NCBI RefSeq assembly: GCF_036227225.1
Contig: NZ_CP109444.1
Span: 8,971,501-9,035,500, forward strand
DNA length: 64,000 nucleotides
Reading direction: 5' to 3'
Source: Streptomyces sp. NBC_01478
Lineage (GTDB): Bacteria; Actinomycetota; Actinomycetes; Streptomycetales; Streptomycetaceae
The notes below the pieces were generated by a model, which had not been told where the DNA came from, made no database searches, and was given only the letters and a program-made list of their open reading frames with translations. Made by a program: the position numbers and the translations under genes. Within the stretch, counting starts at the first letter, position 1. Each line of letters begins with the position of its first letter. This document shows positions 1 through 8,736 of this stretch, piece after piece.

Positions 1-267
1 GGCAAGCCGCTGGGCTGGAGCGAGCCGGGCGCGCTGACCGCCGGAGCCGTCGACACCGCCCAACTCCTCCCGTACGGACGCCCGTTCGCGGCCGGCACGG
101 ACTCGCTGCGGGCCGCGCTCGACGGCGCGGTGCTGTCGCCCACCGGCTGGGCGGTCGGCGTGGACGGCACCGGGCGCGTGGTAGGCGTCGTATCGCAGAC
201 CGCAGTGGGCGAGGCGATCCGCAGCGCGCACGCGGCGACCCAGCCGGGCACGAAGGTCGCCGGATGA
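1..267 (+). CDS. Osmoprotectant (glycine betaine/choline, OpuCA-type) ABC transporter ATP-binding protein, C-terminal fragment
   Basis: Only the last 88 residues lie in the window; the 5' part is off the left edge. The reading frame is open from base 1 to TGA at 265-267. The tail has a CBS-like segment (SPTGWAVGVDGTGRVVGVVS) typical of the C-terminal CBS modules of OpuCA/ProV-type ATPases, which sense ionic strength or nucleotides. The stop overlaps the ATG of the first permease in an ATGA, so the two are translationally coupled. The ATPase call rests on this CBS-like tail and on the two permeases that follow. The Walker motifs are not visible. Confidence 0.75.
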   Translation, partial: GKPLGWSEPGALTAGAVDTAQLLPYGRPFAAGTDSLRAALDGAVLSPTGWAVGVDGTGRVVGVVSQTAVGEAIRSAHAATQPGTKVAG

Positions 268-980
268 ACGACTTCTTCCACATACCCAGCGACCTCCAGA
301 ACACCTACTTCGGCCTGATCGGCCTGCACCTGAGGGAGGCGCTGATCCCGGTCCTGGCGGGTCTGGTCGTCTCGCTGCCCCTCGCCCAACTCTGCGCGCG
401 CTTCCGCTGGTTGTACCCGCCGGTGCTGTGGGTGACGACCGTGCTGTACGCCATCCCGTCGCTCGCCTTCTTCGTGGTCCTCATCGACTACACCGGCCTG
501 AGCGAGACCACGGTGATGATCCCGCTCGCCGTGTACAGCCTCGTCGTCCTCGTCCCGGCGATCGTCGACGGGGTCCGCTCGGTGCCGCAGGAAACCCTGG
601 ACGCGGCGGCCGCCATGGGCTTCGGGCCCATACGCCGGTACGTCCAGGTGCAGTTGCCGATCGCGGTGCCCGCGATCATCGCCGGACTTCGGGTGGCGAC
701 CGTCTCCAGCATCAGCCTGGTCAGCGTCGGCATGCTCATCGGCAACCAGGGCGCACTCGGCAACCTGCTCAACGACGCGAACATCTACCACCAGCCCATC
801 TACGCCGTGAACTCGGTGGTCACGACGGCGGTCCTGGCGGTCCTGGCCGACGCCGTCCTGGTCGTCGTCCGCATCCTGCTCACCCCCTGGATGCCGAGCG
901 GTACCCGCCGCGACAGCCGGAAGGCGACGGCGGTCCAGCCCGACGCGGCCGTGCCCGCCCTGGAAGAGGCCGCGCGATGA
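264..980 (+). CDS. Osmoprotectant ABC transporter permease (OpuCB-like)
   Basis: This 238-residue integral membrane protein has five to six hydrophobic segments from about residue 25 to 205. It carries a binding-protein-dependent permease EAA loop near residues 112-132 (DAAAAMGFGPIRRYVQVQLP), which docks on the ATPase. It would form half of the channel for a compatible solute such as glycine betaine, carnitine or choline; the substrate is inferred from family. The ATG start at 264 overlaps the preceding stop, and the gene ends in an ATGA overlap with the second permease, so the order is ATPase-permease-permease. The C-terminal 30 residues are hydrophilic. Confidence 0.88.
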   Translation: MNDFFHIPSDLQNTYFGLIGLHLREALIPVLAGLVVSLPLAQLCARFRWLYPPVLWVTTVLYAIPSLAFFVVLIDYTGLSETTVMIPLAVYSLVVLVPAIVDGVRSVPQETLDAAAAMGFGPIRRYVQVQLPIAVPAIIAGLRVATVSSISLVSVGMLIGNQGALGNLLNDANIYHQPIYAVNSVVTTAVLAVLADAVLVVVRILLTPWMPSGTRRDSRKATAVQPDAAVPALEEAAR

Positions 981-1645
981 ACGTACTGAGCTACATCAAC
1001 GCGTTCTTCAGCGACAGCTCCCACTGGCACGGCTACGACGGGATCCCCACCCGTCTCCTGGAACACATCCGGTACTCGCTCCAGGCACTCGCGATCGCCG
1101 CCGCCATCGGGCTGCCGATCGGCCTGGTCACCGGCCACTACGGGCGCGGCGGCAACGCCATCGCGCTGGCCGCCACCGGCAGCCGCTCACTGCCCACCTT
1201 CGGCCTGCTGGTGCTGATGGTCACCTGGCTCGGGTTCGGACTGGGGCCCGTGATGATCCCGCTGGTCGTCCTCGCCATTCCGCCGATCCTGGTCACCACC
1301 TACGAGGCGGTCCGTTCCGTGGACCCCTCACCGGTGGACGCCGCACGGGGCATGGGCATGCACGAGTCACGGATCCTCTTCCAGGTGGAACTTCCCGGAG
1401 CCCTGCCCCTGATCCTCAGCGGTATCCGCTCGGCGGCCATCCAGATCGTCTCGACCGCCACCATCGCGGCGTACGTCGGTCTCGGCGGCCTCGGCCGCTA
1501 CATCATCGACGGCCTCTACCAGAAGAACTACGAGAAGGTCGTCGGCGGCGCCACCCTGGTCGCCGGCATGGCCCTGGTGACCCTGGCGGTCTTCTGGGGC
1601 ATCGCACGGCTCGCGGTGTCCCCCGGGGTACGCAGGAGCAACTGA
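977..1645 (+). CDS. Osmoprotectant ABC transporter permease (OpuCD-like)
   Basis: This 222-residue membrane permease is the paralogous second half of the OpuC-type channel. An EAA loop (DAARGMGMHESRILFQVELP) is clear in the middle, and hydrophobic segments cover most of residues 30-215. The start at 977 is chosen because ATGA overlaps the upstream stop; a longer open frame from 428 reads through the previous permease gene and is spurious. The usual fourth gene, the binding lipoprotein, does not follow directly. It lies at 6276-7238 beyond conservon 1. A strong hairpin at 1658-1711 ends this transcription unit. Confidence 0.88.
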   Translation: MNVLSYINAFFSDSSHWHGYDGIPTRLLEHIRYSLQALAIAAAIGLPIGLVTGHYGRGGNAIALAATGSRSLPTFGLLVLMVTWLGFGLGPVMIPLVVLAIPPILVTTYEAVRSVDPSPVDAARGMGMHESRILFQVELPGALPLILSGIRSAAIQIVSTATIAAYVGLGGLGRYIIDGLYQKNYEKVVGGATLVAGMALVTLAVFWGIARLAVSPGVRRSN

Positions 1646-1657
1646 GCCCCGCAGTAA

Positions 1658-1711
1658 GAAGAGAGGGGAGAGGGGGAGGGCTTTCGGGCCCTCCCCCTCT
1701 CCCCTCTCTTC
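1658..1711. terminator. Perfect 23-bp stem bidirectional terminator
   Basis: A purine-rich arm (1658-1680) and its exact reverse complement (1689-1711) flank an 8-base loop (1681-1688, ctttcggg). The stem is perfect over 23 bp and extends to 24 with the c1681-g1688 pair. It sits between convergent genes, the permease ending at 1645 and the GTPase ending at 1724, and so is placed to stop both transcripts. There is a short ctttg but no real U-tract, which is usual for actinomycete hairpins. Confidence 0.85.
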
Positions 1712-1723
1712 CTTTGCGCGCTC

Positions 1724-2323
1724 TCAGTTCTCCGTGCGCGCCAGCGCCAACTCCAGTACGACCAGCAGCGCGTCCCGCACCGAACCGCGCTCGCGCGCGT
1801 CGAACGCGATGACCGGGACACGCTCGTTGACGTCCAGCGCCCAGCGGACCTCGTCGAGGTCGTGCTCGATCCTGCCGTCGAAGGCGTTGAGGGCGACCGC
1901 GAACGGGATCTGCTTGTGCTCGAAGTAGTCGACGGCCGCGTAGCAGTCGTCGAGCCGCCGGGTGTCGACGATGACGAGACCGCCGACCGCGCCCTCCACG
2001 ATGTCGTCCCACATGAAGCCGAACCGGTCCTGCCCGGGCGTACCGAACAGATACAGCTTCAGGGTCGGGTCGATGGTGATGCAGCCGAAGTCCATCGCGA
2101 CCGTGGTCGTGGTCTTGCGCGGGGTGAGCGACAGGTCGTCCACGCCCGCCGCGACCTCGGTGATGGCGGCCTCGGTGGTCAGCGGCTCGATCTCGGAGAT
2201 CGCGCCCACGGTGGTGGTCTTGCCCACGCCGAAGCCGCCCGCGACGACCATCTTGACCGGCAGCGGCGGCCGTACGACGGTCTGCGCAGTCGCACCGCGG
2301 GCGACCGGTTCAGTCGGTGTCAC
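1724..2323 (-). CDS. cvnD: Conservon 1 GTPase, CvnD
   Basis: This 199-residue Ras/MglA-like small GTPase is the last gene of conservon 1. The P-loop GGFGVGKTT is at residues 29-37, the G3 motif GTPGQ at about 94-98, and a degenerate G4 (NAFD instead of NKxD) at about 146-149. CvnD proteins are thought to cycle GTP/GDP at the membrane with the CvnA-B-C complex and influence development. The GTG at 2323 is preferred over an upstream ATG at 2392 because it has a ggggag-like site just before it and gives the normal family length. It overlaps the end of cvnC by 14 bases, indicating coupling. Confidence 0.92.
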   Translation of the reverse strand: MTPTEPVARGATAQTVVRPPLPVKMVVAGGFGVGKTTTVGAISEIEPLTTEAAITEVAAGVDDLSLTPRKTTTTVAMDFGCITIDPTLKLYLFGTPGQDRFGFMWDDIVEGAVGGLVIVDTRRLDDCYAAVDYFEHKQIPFAVALNAFDGRIEHDLDEVRWALDVNERVPVIAFDARERGSVRDALLVVLELALARTEN

Positions 2324-2765
2324 GGAGTACTCCCCGGGAGTTGGGGATGGCGCGGAGGCCATCGATGACCCTTCGCAGGACGGTTGCGTCATGGGTGATG
2401 TCGGTATTGGGCACGTGCACCGTCAACTGCCCGGCGGAGCGCAGGTCCTCGGCCAGGACCCGCACCACGTTCAGATGCAGCCGCAGCCGGGCCGCGATCT
2501 CCGCGAGGGACTGCGGCTGCCGGCAGGCGGCGACGATGTCGTGCTGCTCGAAGGAGAGCCGGTCGAGCACCTCGAGCCCGGCGGCCGTGGCCACCACCTG
2601 GGTCTCGACGGGGATCGGCCGCCCGGAGGCGGCGGCTCCCGCACCCGCGACCCGCCCGGCGGTGACCAGGAACGGCCGTACGGCGGAGGGCTTGCGCACC
2701 GGATCGCGATCCGGGGGTGTGGCCCCGTCCGCGCCGGCACCGTTCGGAGTGCGGCCGTCGGGCAT
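2310..2765 (-). CDS. cvnC: Conservon 1 DUF742 protein, CvnC
   Basis: This 151-residue DUF742-family protein is found almost exclusively in conservons. The N-terminal third is Pro/Ala/Gly-rich. The C-terminal part, from about residue 50, has a winged-helix-like pattern (LSFEQHDIVAACRQPQSLAE and following) and ends in the usual LRDTD-like tail. The role is as a cytosolic partner of CvnA, CvnB and CvnD; the biochemical activity is not established. An AGAGGA-like site precedes the ATG at 2765. It is 36 bases from the end of cvnB and overlaps cvnD, consistent with one operon. Confidence 0.88.
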   Translation of the reverse strand: MPDGRTPNGAGADGATPPDRDPVRKPSAVRPFLVTAGRVAGAGAAASGRPIPVETQVVATAAGLEVLDRLSFEQHDIVAACRQPQSLAEIAARLRLHLNVVRVLAEDLRSAGQLTVHVPNTDITHDATVLRRVIDGLRAIPNSRGVLRDTD

Positions 2766-2801
2766 GAGTGGCTGTTCCTCTCTCGACCGGTCGGGGACCG
2801 G

Positions 2802-3278
2802 TCACCGAGCCGAAGCGGCGCCGACGCTGTTCTTCAACTGGAGCACCAGTTGGGGGTTGAGCGCGGAACCGGCACGGTTGGCGAACAGCGTCATCTCGTA
2901 GGCGATGTTGCCGAGCTTGGCCTCCTTGTCGGTGACGACGCCGAGGACGGCACCGCTGCCGATCGCGGAGACGAGGACGTGGCCGCCCTCCAGGTCGATG
3001 ATGACCTTGTTCAGGCCACCGAGACCGTAGTTGCCGGAGGCTCCGGCGGCGAGGCTGGTGATGCCGGAGACGATGGCCCCGAGCCGCTCCGAGTGGGCGT
3101 GCTCACGCAGTTCGGCCACGGCGATCAGCAGGCCGTCGGAGGACACCGCGATGGCGTCGACGACACCCGCGGTCTCCGTCGCGAAACGGTTGAGCAGCCA
3201 GTTGAAATCGGCCGCGGCTGCCTGCAGATCGGCCGGCGTGGTGCCTCCCGTGGGAGTTTCACCTGTCGACGTACTCAC
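2802..3278 (-). CDS. cvnB: Conservon 1 roadblock/LC7 protein, CvnB
   Basis: This 158-residue roadblock/LC7-fold protein probably scaffolds or regulates the partner GTPase CvnD. The core is at about residues 22-135 (DFNWLLNRFATETAGVVDAI near the start, then a hydrophobic alternating pattern). The GTG start at 3278 is 8 bases after AAGGAG and overlaps the cvnA stop as GTGA, so translation is coupled to the sensor protein. Length and position are standard for a conservon. Confidence 0.92.
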   Translation of the reverse strand: MSTSTGETPTGGTTPADLQAAAADFNWLLNRFATETAGVVDAIAVSSDGLLIAVAELREHAHSERLGAIVSGITSLAAGASGNYGLGGLNKVIIDLEGGHVLVSAIGSGAVLGVVTDKEAKLGNIAYEMTLFANRAGSALNPQLVLQLKNSVGAASAR

Positions 3279-5911
3279 TGCTCCGCTCCTTTCGGGAGGT
3301 GGTTCCGGTCGTGCGGGTGGTTCGCGTCCATGGCGCGCAGCCCCGTGAGGGTGTCGCTGTCGCGATGCGCTTGCTCTACGGCGGCCTCGAACTCTTCGAG
3401 GGCCGAGCGGACGGCGTCCGCGTCGGCGGGCCGGGGGGCCTGCCGGGCGGCTTGCTGGGCGGCGGCGTCGGCGCCCGTACGAAGGGTGGCACCCCGGACC
3501 CGCCGCCGCAGCGGCCGGGAGCCACCGGCGGCGTCGTCGGGGGCGGCGGACTCGTCCGCCGGGGCGTGGTGGGTGACGGCGGCGGGCTCCGCCACGGCGG
3601 CTGCCGGCTCCGTCTCGTACCGGGAGACCCGGCGCGGCAGCGGGGCGGGCTGATCGCCGGCCGGGGCGTGCTCCTGCACGGGTTCGGCGGCGACGGAGGG
3701 CCGCGGACCTGAGTCGGCGTACCCGGAGTCGGCACCGTTGCCCGTGGAGCCGTTGCCCGTGGAGCCGTTGATCGAGGAGCCGAGGCCCGTGGTGGCGGCC
3801 GGTCCGGAGGAGCCGGTCAGGGCGGGACCGGAGTCCGTGGTGGCCCAGGAAGGAGCCGGACGCTGGTCCGGTGCGGAGCCCGCGGCACCGGACCCCGCGG
3901 ACGCCAGCGTCTTGCTCGACCCCGACCCCGACCCTGACCCCGAGCCCGATTCCAACCCCGCGAACCCTCCCGCCGAACCGCCGGAGGCGAGCGCGCTCAT
4001 GCGCAGCAGCAGTGTCGCCGGGATGGTGATCTCGGCCGTCACACCGCCGCCCGGTGTGCGGGCGAGGGTGACGTCGATGTCCCAGCGGCGGGCGAGCGTA
4101 CCGACCACGAACAGGCCCAGCACCTTCGTCGGCACCAGGTCGAGACGCTCGCGGCGGATCAGGCGCGCGTTCTCCTCGGCGATACGGTCGGCGCTCATCC
4201 CGAGTCCGTGGTCGGCGACCACGATCAGCGCGTCGTCGCCGTCGGTCCGTACGACCACCTCGACGGGGCTGCCCGCGGGCGAGAACGAGACCGCGTTCTC
4301 CAGGAGTTCGGCCACCATCAGCGTGAGGTCGCCGATGATGTCGGGCTCCACCATGACCTCGGTGTCGGCCCGCAGACCGACCCGCTGGAAGCCCTCGATC
4401 TGGCCGAGCGCGGCCCGTACGACGTTGGTGAGCTCGGTGGGTCCGCCGTCCAGCACGGTCTCGCGGATGCCGGCGAGCAGCATCAGGCTGTCGGCGTTGC
4501 GGCGCAGGCGGACGGCGATGTGGTCGATGGAGTAGAGCCGCTCCAGCAGTGCCGGGTCGGTCTCGCCGCGCTCCACCGCGTCGATCAGGGCGAGTTGACG
4601 GGTCGTCAGGTTGCTGACGCGGCGGCCGACGTTGCCGAACATCTCGGCCACGTTGCGCCGGCTGACCACCTGGCGGGCCAGCAGCGCGGCGGCCGTGGTC
4701 TGCACATGGTTGAAGGCCTCGGCGAGGTCACCGATCTCGTCCTTCGCGGTGACCGGCATGTCGCGCAGCAGCGGCGGCCCGTCGTCCTCGGCGTCGTCGT
4801 CGGCCACGCGGGCGAGTTCACGGCCGGCGACCTCGGCGACCTGCTTCGCGGCACCGGTCAGGGCCTGCACCGGGCGGACCACCGAGCGGCGCACGATCAC
4901 CACGAAGACGAGCCACAGCGCGAAGCCGAACAGCGAGAGGTTCAGCAGCAGTCCGGCGCGCCAGGAGGCGGAGCTGGACGCGCTGTCCGCGCGGGAGGCG
5001 ATCTGGTCGATGAGCGAGGTGGTGATCTTCAGTCGGCCCGCGGCCTGTTGGGGATAGGCGGGGTAGTCGCTCATGGCGTCCGCGAAGGCCTTGCGGACGG
5101 CGCCGGGCGTCTCCGCCTGCAGCCCGCTCGGGTCGATCTGCAGCTCCGCGTAGGCCTCGGCGATCAGCCGCTGCGCGGGGGTGTGCTCGATCCCGGAGAG
5201 CTGGTCGGCCTGAGCCTCCGTGGCGAACCGGGCGAACCGTGCGGCCTGGTAGGTGTACAGCTCGTAGGAGCCGACCGCGTTGTTGAACTCGATGAGCGCG
5301 TTGCTGTCACCGGTCGTCGCCGAGAACACGCTGGTCTCGAACGAGCTGTGGGCGGCATCGGCCCGCAGCACGGAGTCCAGCAGGTTGCCGGTGAAGGTGG
5401 TGGCGAGGTTCGCGTTGTGCTCGAGGTCGAGCCCGTCGATCAGACTGTCGGAAGCGCTGGTGTACGCCGGGTCGATGTTGTCGGCGGGCAGATAGCTCTG
5501 CTCGACGGTGTCGCGCAGCGTCTCCAGGCCGTTGATCTCCTTCAGCGCCTGGGCCTCGCTGCTCGGCAGCCGGTCGCCGAAGGTGTCACGCACCTTCTCG
5601 ACCTGCGCGTCCACGGCCGACTGGGCCTTGCGGTACTCGCTCTGCGAGGGCGTACCACCGTCGTTGGTGGCCTCGAAGCGCACGGAGAGCAGGATGGCCT
5701 GCTGGTGCTCCGCCTCCACGAGGTTCACCAGCTCCGCCACCTGCCCGCTGTCGCGCACCAGTTGGGCCGCGTCGCTCGCGTCCGTCGACTGCCCGATCTC
5801 GTCCGAGATGAGATACGCCAGCAGCACCGCGACCACCGCGAGCGGTACGCCGACGAGCAGATTGAGCTTGCGCCTGAAGGGCCAACGGTCTGCGAAGCCC
5901 CGTATGGACAC
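3275..5911 (-). CDS. cvnA: Conservon 1 sensor-kinase-like membrane protein, CvnA
   Basis: This 878-residue protein resembles a sensor histidine kinase. TM1 is at about residues 16-34. A long extracytoplasmic, NIT-like helical domain spans about 45-315, TM2 about 318-341, HAMP about 342-410, and the GHKL ATPase about 520-650, with AELLENAV as N-box and DHGLGM as G-box. A Pro/Ser/Gly-rich tail follows to 878, including an SG repeat. CvnA proteins generally lack a canonical phospho-accepting His and act with CvnB-C-D. The GTG at 5911 is chosen because GAAGGAGG lies 4-11 bases upstream; the open frame continues to 6043 without a ribosome site. The upstream 364-base region is shared with the divergent osmoprotectant-binding gene. 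Confidence 0.92.
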   Translation of the reverse strand: MSIRGFADRWPFRRKLNLLVGVPLAVVAVLLAYLISDEIGQSTDASDAAQLVRDSGQVAELVNLVEAEHQQAILLSVRFEATNDGGTPSQSEYRKAQSAVDAQVEKVRDTFGDRLPSSEAQALKEINGLETLRDTVEQSYLPADNIDPAYTSASDSLIDGLDLEHNANLATTFTGNLLDSVLRADAAHSSFETSVFSATTGDSNALIEFNNAVGSYELYTYQAARFARFATEAQADQLSGIEHTPAQRLIAEAYAELQIDPSGLQAETPGAVRKAFADAMSDYPAYPQQAAGRLKITTSLIDQIASRADSASSSASWRAGLLLNLSLFGFALWLVFVVIVRRSVVRPVQALTGAAKQVAEVAGRELARVADDDAEDDGPPLLRDMPVTAKDEIGDLAEAFNHVQTTAAALLARQVVSRRNVAEMFGNVGRRVSNLTTRQLALIDAVERGETDPALLERLYSIDHIAVRLRRNADSLMLLAGIRETVLDGGPTELTNVVRAALGQIEGFQRVGLRADTEVMVEPDIIGDLTLMVAELLENAVSFSPAGSPVEVVVRTDGDDALIVVADHGLGMSADRIAEENARLIRRERLDLVPTKVLGLFVVGTLARRWDIDVTLARTPGGGVTAEITIPATLLLRMSALASGGSAGGFAGLESGSGSGSGSGSSKTLASAGSGAAGSAPDQRPAPSWATTDSGPALTGSSGPAATTGLGSSINGSTGNGSTGNGADSGYADSGPRPSVAAEPVQEHAPAGDQPAPLPRRVSRYETEPAAAVAEPAAVTHHAPADESAAPDDAAGGSRPLRRRVRGATLRTGADAAAQQAARQAPRPADADAVRSALEEFEAAVEQAHRDSDTLTGLRAMDANHPHDRNHLPKGAEQ

Positions 5912-6275
5912 CAGGCCTCCTTCGTGGGGTGTTGTCACGGTACGCGCAGCGACACACGTGACTGTTTTTGATCGAAGCGGCCCCCGCACACCGCTGTGAC
6001 CGACGCCAACTCCGGGGAGACTACCGTCTCTTTGAACGATCAAGTGCGTCGCCCTACGTCAAGAATCAATTACAAAGCGCCTGTGTTCGTGACCGGTCTG
6101 TTTACGTTGCCTTCACAACTGGGCACCTATTGAGGCCAATCGGTGACCAGACTTCTCTTGACTGACCGAGAACCGGCTGGATTGGATCAGCGGAGTGCGG
6201 AATTCACGCCCCGCGCGTGGACGCCACAGCCATGCCTGCACGCCTGTGCCAACATCCGAGCCCGGAACGGGAATT
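5912..6275. promoter_or_regulatory. Divergent regulatory region between cvnA and the osmoprotectant-binding gene
   Basis: This is 364 bases without a gene and is AT-richer than its surroundings. For the rightward gene, TTGACT at 6158-6163 and TTGGAT at 6182-6187 are spaced by 18 bases and form a plausible -35/-10 pair about 90 bases before the GTG at 6276. On the minus strand, TTGACG at 6057-6052 is a possible -35 for cvnA, but I see no good -10 at the right distance. Both genes would be controlled from here. The promoter calls are motif-based only. Confidence 0.45.
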
Positions 6276-7238
6276 GTGACTTCAAAAGCGAAGAACCGCT
6301 GGTCAAGTACTAGGTACCCCGGCGCGGCCGCCATCGCGCTCGCCGCGACGGCTGCGCTTGTCACGGGATGTGGTTCGTCCGACGACAGCAACTCCGACAA
6401 CCCGCTCTCGGGCAGCAAGGCCGGCGGCGACACCGTCGTCGTCGGCTCCAACAACTTCGCCGAGAGCATCCTGATCGCCGACATCTACGGCGAGGCCCTC
6501 AAGGCGAAGGGCGTCAAGGTCAGTTACAAGCCGAACATAGGCAGCCGCGAGACGACCTACGGCCTGCTCAAGAACGGCACCATCACCGTACTGCCCGAGT
6601 ACAACGGCGCGCTGCTGGCCTACCTCGACCCGAAGGCCACCCCGGCGACCCTCGCCGCGACCACGGCCGCGATCGACGCCAAGCTCGACACCAAGCTGAC
6701 GCTGCTCGACCCGGCCGCCGCCGAGGACAAGGACACGGTCACCCTCAACGCGGAGACCGCGAAGAAGTACAACCTCACGTCCGAGTCGAGCATCGCGGAC
6801 CTCAAGTCCATCGCCAAGGACCTGGTCATCGGCGCCTCGCCGGAGTTCCAGACCCGGCAGCAGGGCCTGGTGGGCCTGAAGTCCGTCTACGGCCTGGAGT
6901 TCAAGTCCTTCAAGGCGCTGGACGCGGGCGGCCCGCTGACCGCGGCCGCGCTGAAGAAGAACACCGTGCAGGCGGCCGACCTCTTCAGCACGGACCCGAC
7001 CATCACCAAGGAGAAGCACGTCACGCTCCAGGACCCGAAGAGGCTCTTCGGCTTCGAGAACGTGCAGCCCCTGGTCTACAAGAGCGGCCTCTCCGCCGCC
7101 GGCGTGGCCGCCCTCAACGCGGTCTCCGCGAAGCTCGACACGGCGACCCTGCTGGACCTCGACACCCAGGTCGGGTCGCAGAACAAGGACCCGCTGGACG
7201 TGGCGAAGGCCTGGCTGAAGACCGCCGGCCTGGACTAG
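6276..7238 (+). CDS. Osmoprotectant ABC transporter substrate-binding lipoprotein (OpuCC/OsmX-like)
   Basis: This 320-residue secreted lipoprotein captures glycine betaine-like solutes for the permeases at 264-1645. The signal peptide ends in a lipobox (LVTGC, Cys near residue 33). The mature part begins with TVVVGSNNFAESILIADIYG and continues with GSRETTYGLLKNGTI, both characteristic of OpuAC/QAT-type binding proteins. The GTG at 6276 gives a proper signal peptide; the open frame from 6195 adds 27 residues that do not look like one. It is separated from its cognate permeases by conservon 1. Confidence 0.85.
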   Translation: MTSKAKNRWSSTRYPGAAAIALAATAALVTGCGSSDDSNSDNPLSGSKAGGDTVVVGSNNFAESILIADIYGEALKAKGVKVSYKPNIGSRETTYGLLKNGTITVLPEYNGALLAYLDPKATPATLAATTAAIDAKLDTKLTLLDPAAAEDKDTVTLNAETAKKYNLTSESSIADLKSIAKDLVIGASPEFQTRQQGLVGLKSVYGLEFKSFKALDAGGPLTAAALKKNTVQAADLFSTDPTITKEKHVTLQDPKRLFGFENVQPLVYKSGLSAAGVAALNAVSAKLDTATLLDLDTQVGSQNKDPLDVAKAWLKTAGLD

Positions 7239-7248
7239 GTCTGCTCCG

Positions 7249-7293
7249 GCCGACGCGGGTGCCTCCGTTTCTCCGGGAGGCACCCTCGTCGGC
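7249..7293. terminator. Bidirectional hairpin terminator
   Basis: Arms 7249-7266 and 7276-7293 form an 18-bp stem with one mismatch around a 9-base loop. It lies between the convergent osmoprotectant-binding gene and the GH43 gene, so it can terminate both. Confidence 0.8.
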
Positions 7294-7308
7294 GTGCCCG
7301 GACGGGTT

Positions 7309-8706
7309 TCAGTACCCGACGCGGAACGTCGCGTCCTGCTGCTCCGTCGCCGTGGAGATCGGGTCGATGCGCAGCACGTAGTTGGAGTGCCGGATGTAGC
7401 GCGTCGGGTTGTTGTACGACCGGAAGGACGCCCAGGCGGAGTCGGCGAGCCCCGCGGTCCGGTAGAACGTGGCGTCCCCGGCGAACGTCGACGTGCCGTC
7501 GTTCACGTCGAGTTGGAGCGCGTAGTTGTAGTGCCGCAGATACCGGGTCGGGTAGTTGACCGACTGGAAGGACACCCCGGTCGAGTCCGCGAGACCCGGC
7601 ACCAGCGTCCACTGCGAGTCGGTGTACGGGTCGAAGGCGTACTCGTCGATCCGGCCGATGAAGTTGGAGTGGCGGACGTAACGGGCCGGGTAGTTGTAGG
7701 ACTTGAGCCGGTTCCAGGCGGGCGTGCCCCACTTGGCGATCAGGTTGGTGTACTCGGCCGCGGTGATCGGCTGGATGCCGCAGTGCTTGGAGTTGAGCGG
7801 CTGGGTGTAGAGCTTCTGGTCGACGGCGGTCCAGGTGCCGGCGGCGAGGCTGCTGGTCTGCCAGGCGTAGAAGACGCCGTTGGGATCCCAGGTGTCACCC
7901 CAGAGGTACCAAGTCGAGCTCGAGGCAAGGGACTTGACCAGCGTCGGCGCCTCGGTGCCGTTGTGCGAGACCGCCGTGCTGAACTCGGTGAAGCTGCCCG
8001 GGTCCAGGGACGTGGACTTCGCGCCGACCAGGGTCGAACTCTTCTTGAAGTAGAGGTAGTTGACGCCGTTCACGCCGACCGCGAGGTCACCGTCGATGAC
8101 GTCGTAACCGGGGTCGAAGAACACCTGCGGATCGCCGGCGGTCACGAAGTCGCTCGTGTAGTTGACCATGATGACGTTGTGGCCGCTGTCGTTGACGGCC
8201 GAGTAGATCACGCCGTACTGCCCGCGCCCCGCGTCCCAGAACGACTCCGGCGCCCAGGCGTGGGTGTCCAGGCTGTGCACCTTCATCCGCCGGTAGCCGG
8301 TGAAGGTACGCAGATCGGCGGAGTCCCAGACGTGGATGTACTGGCTGACGTACGACCAGTCGGTGCCGTTGAGGTCGGTCGCGAGGACCACGAACGTGCC
8401 GTCCTGCTTGCGCAGGATGAACGGGTCGCGCAGGCCCAGGGAGCCCGCGGTGGGGGTGGCGACGGGGGCGTTCTGGTTCAGCGGGGTCCACTGCAGACCG
8501 TCGGGGCTGACGGCCAGGTGCAGGCCGTAGTTGGCGCCCAGGAACGTCGGCGACTCGGTGAAGTAGCACATGACATAAGCCGAGTCGGTCGCGGCGTGCG
8601 CACTCCCGGCGCCGAGCGTGAGCGCGCCGGTGGCCGCGAGGGGGACGGTCGCGGCCGCGCCGAGGAAGTGCCGGCGGGAGAGGTGGGGGAGGGGAGGGAC
8701 GGCCAT
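7309..8706 (-). CDS. Secreted glycoside hydrolase family 43-like protein with AbfB (CBM42-like) domain
   Basis: This 465-residue secreted enzyme has a Tat-type signal (RRHFLG at about residues 11-16, cleavage near AHA 36-38). A five-bladed GH43-like domain spans about residues 40-325, with DPF at 94-96 and WAPE at 151-154. A C-terminal beta-trefoil AbfB module has three internal repeats containing RYVRHSNF, RYLRHYNY and RYIRHSNY. AbfB modules bind arabinofuranose side chains, so the enzyme probably acts on arabinoxylan or arabinan; the exact bond is not predictable. The ATG at 8706 is preferred over 8748 because CTGGAGA precedes it and it gives a clean signal peptide. Confidence 0.82.
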   Translation of the reverse strand: MAVPPLPHLSRRHFLGAAATVPLAATGALTLGAGSAHAATDSAYVMCYFTESPTFLGANYGLHLAVSPDGLQWTPLNQNAPVATPTAGSLGLRDPFILRKQDGTFVVLATDLNGTDWSYVSQYIHVWDSADLRTFTGYRRMKVHSLDTHAWAPESFWDAGRGQYGVIYSAVNDSGHNVIMVNYTSDFVTAGDPQVFFDPGYDVIDGDLAVGVNGVNYLYFKKSSTLVGAKSTSLDPGSFTEFSTAVSHNGTEAPTLVKSLASSSTWYLWGDTWDPNGVFYAWQTSSLAAGTWTAVDQKLYTQPLNSKHCGIQPITAAEYTNLIAKWGTPAWNRLKSYNYPARYVRHSNFIGRIDEYAFDPYTDSQWTLVPGLADSTGVSFQSVNYPTRYLRHYNYALQLDVNDGTSTFAGDATFYRTAGLADSAWASFRSYNNPTRYIRHSNYVLRIDPISTATEQQDATFRVGY

Positions 8707-8736
8707 GTGTTCTCCAGGGGTGACGAGCGGCCCAAT

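Noticed and set aside
3918..3955. Short gaccc-type microsatellite and a duplicated 15-bp unit near 3738-3770
   Set aside because: They lie in the low-complexity SG/NGSTG tail of CvnA, where such repeats are expected, and need no extra function.
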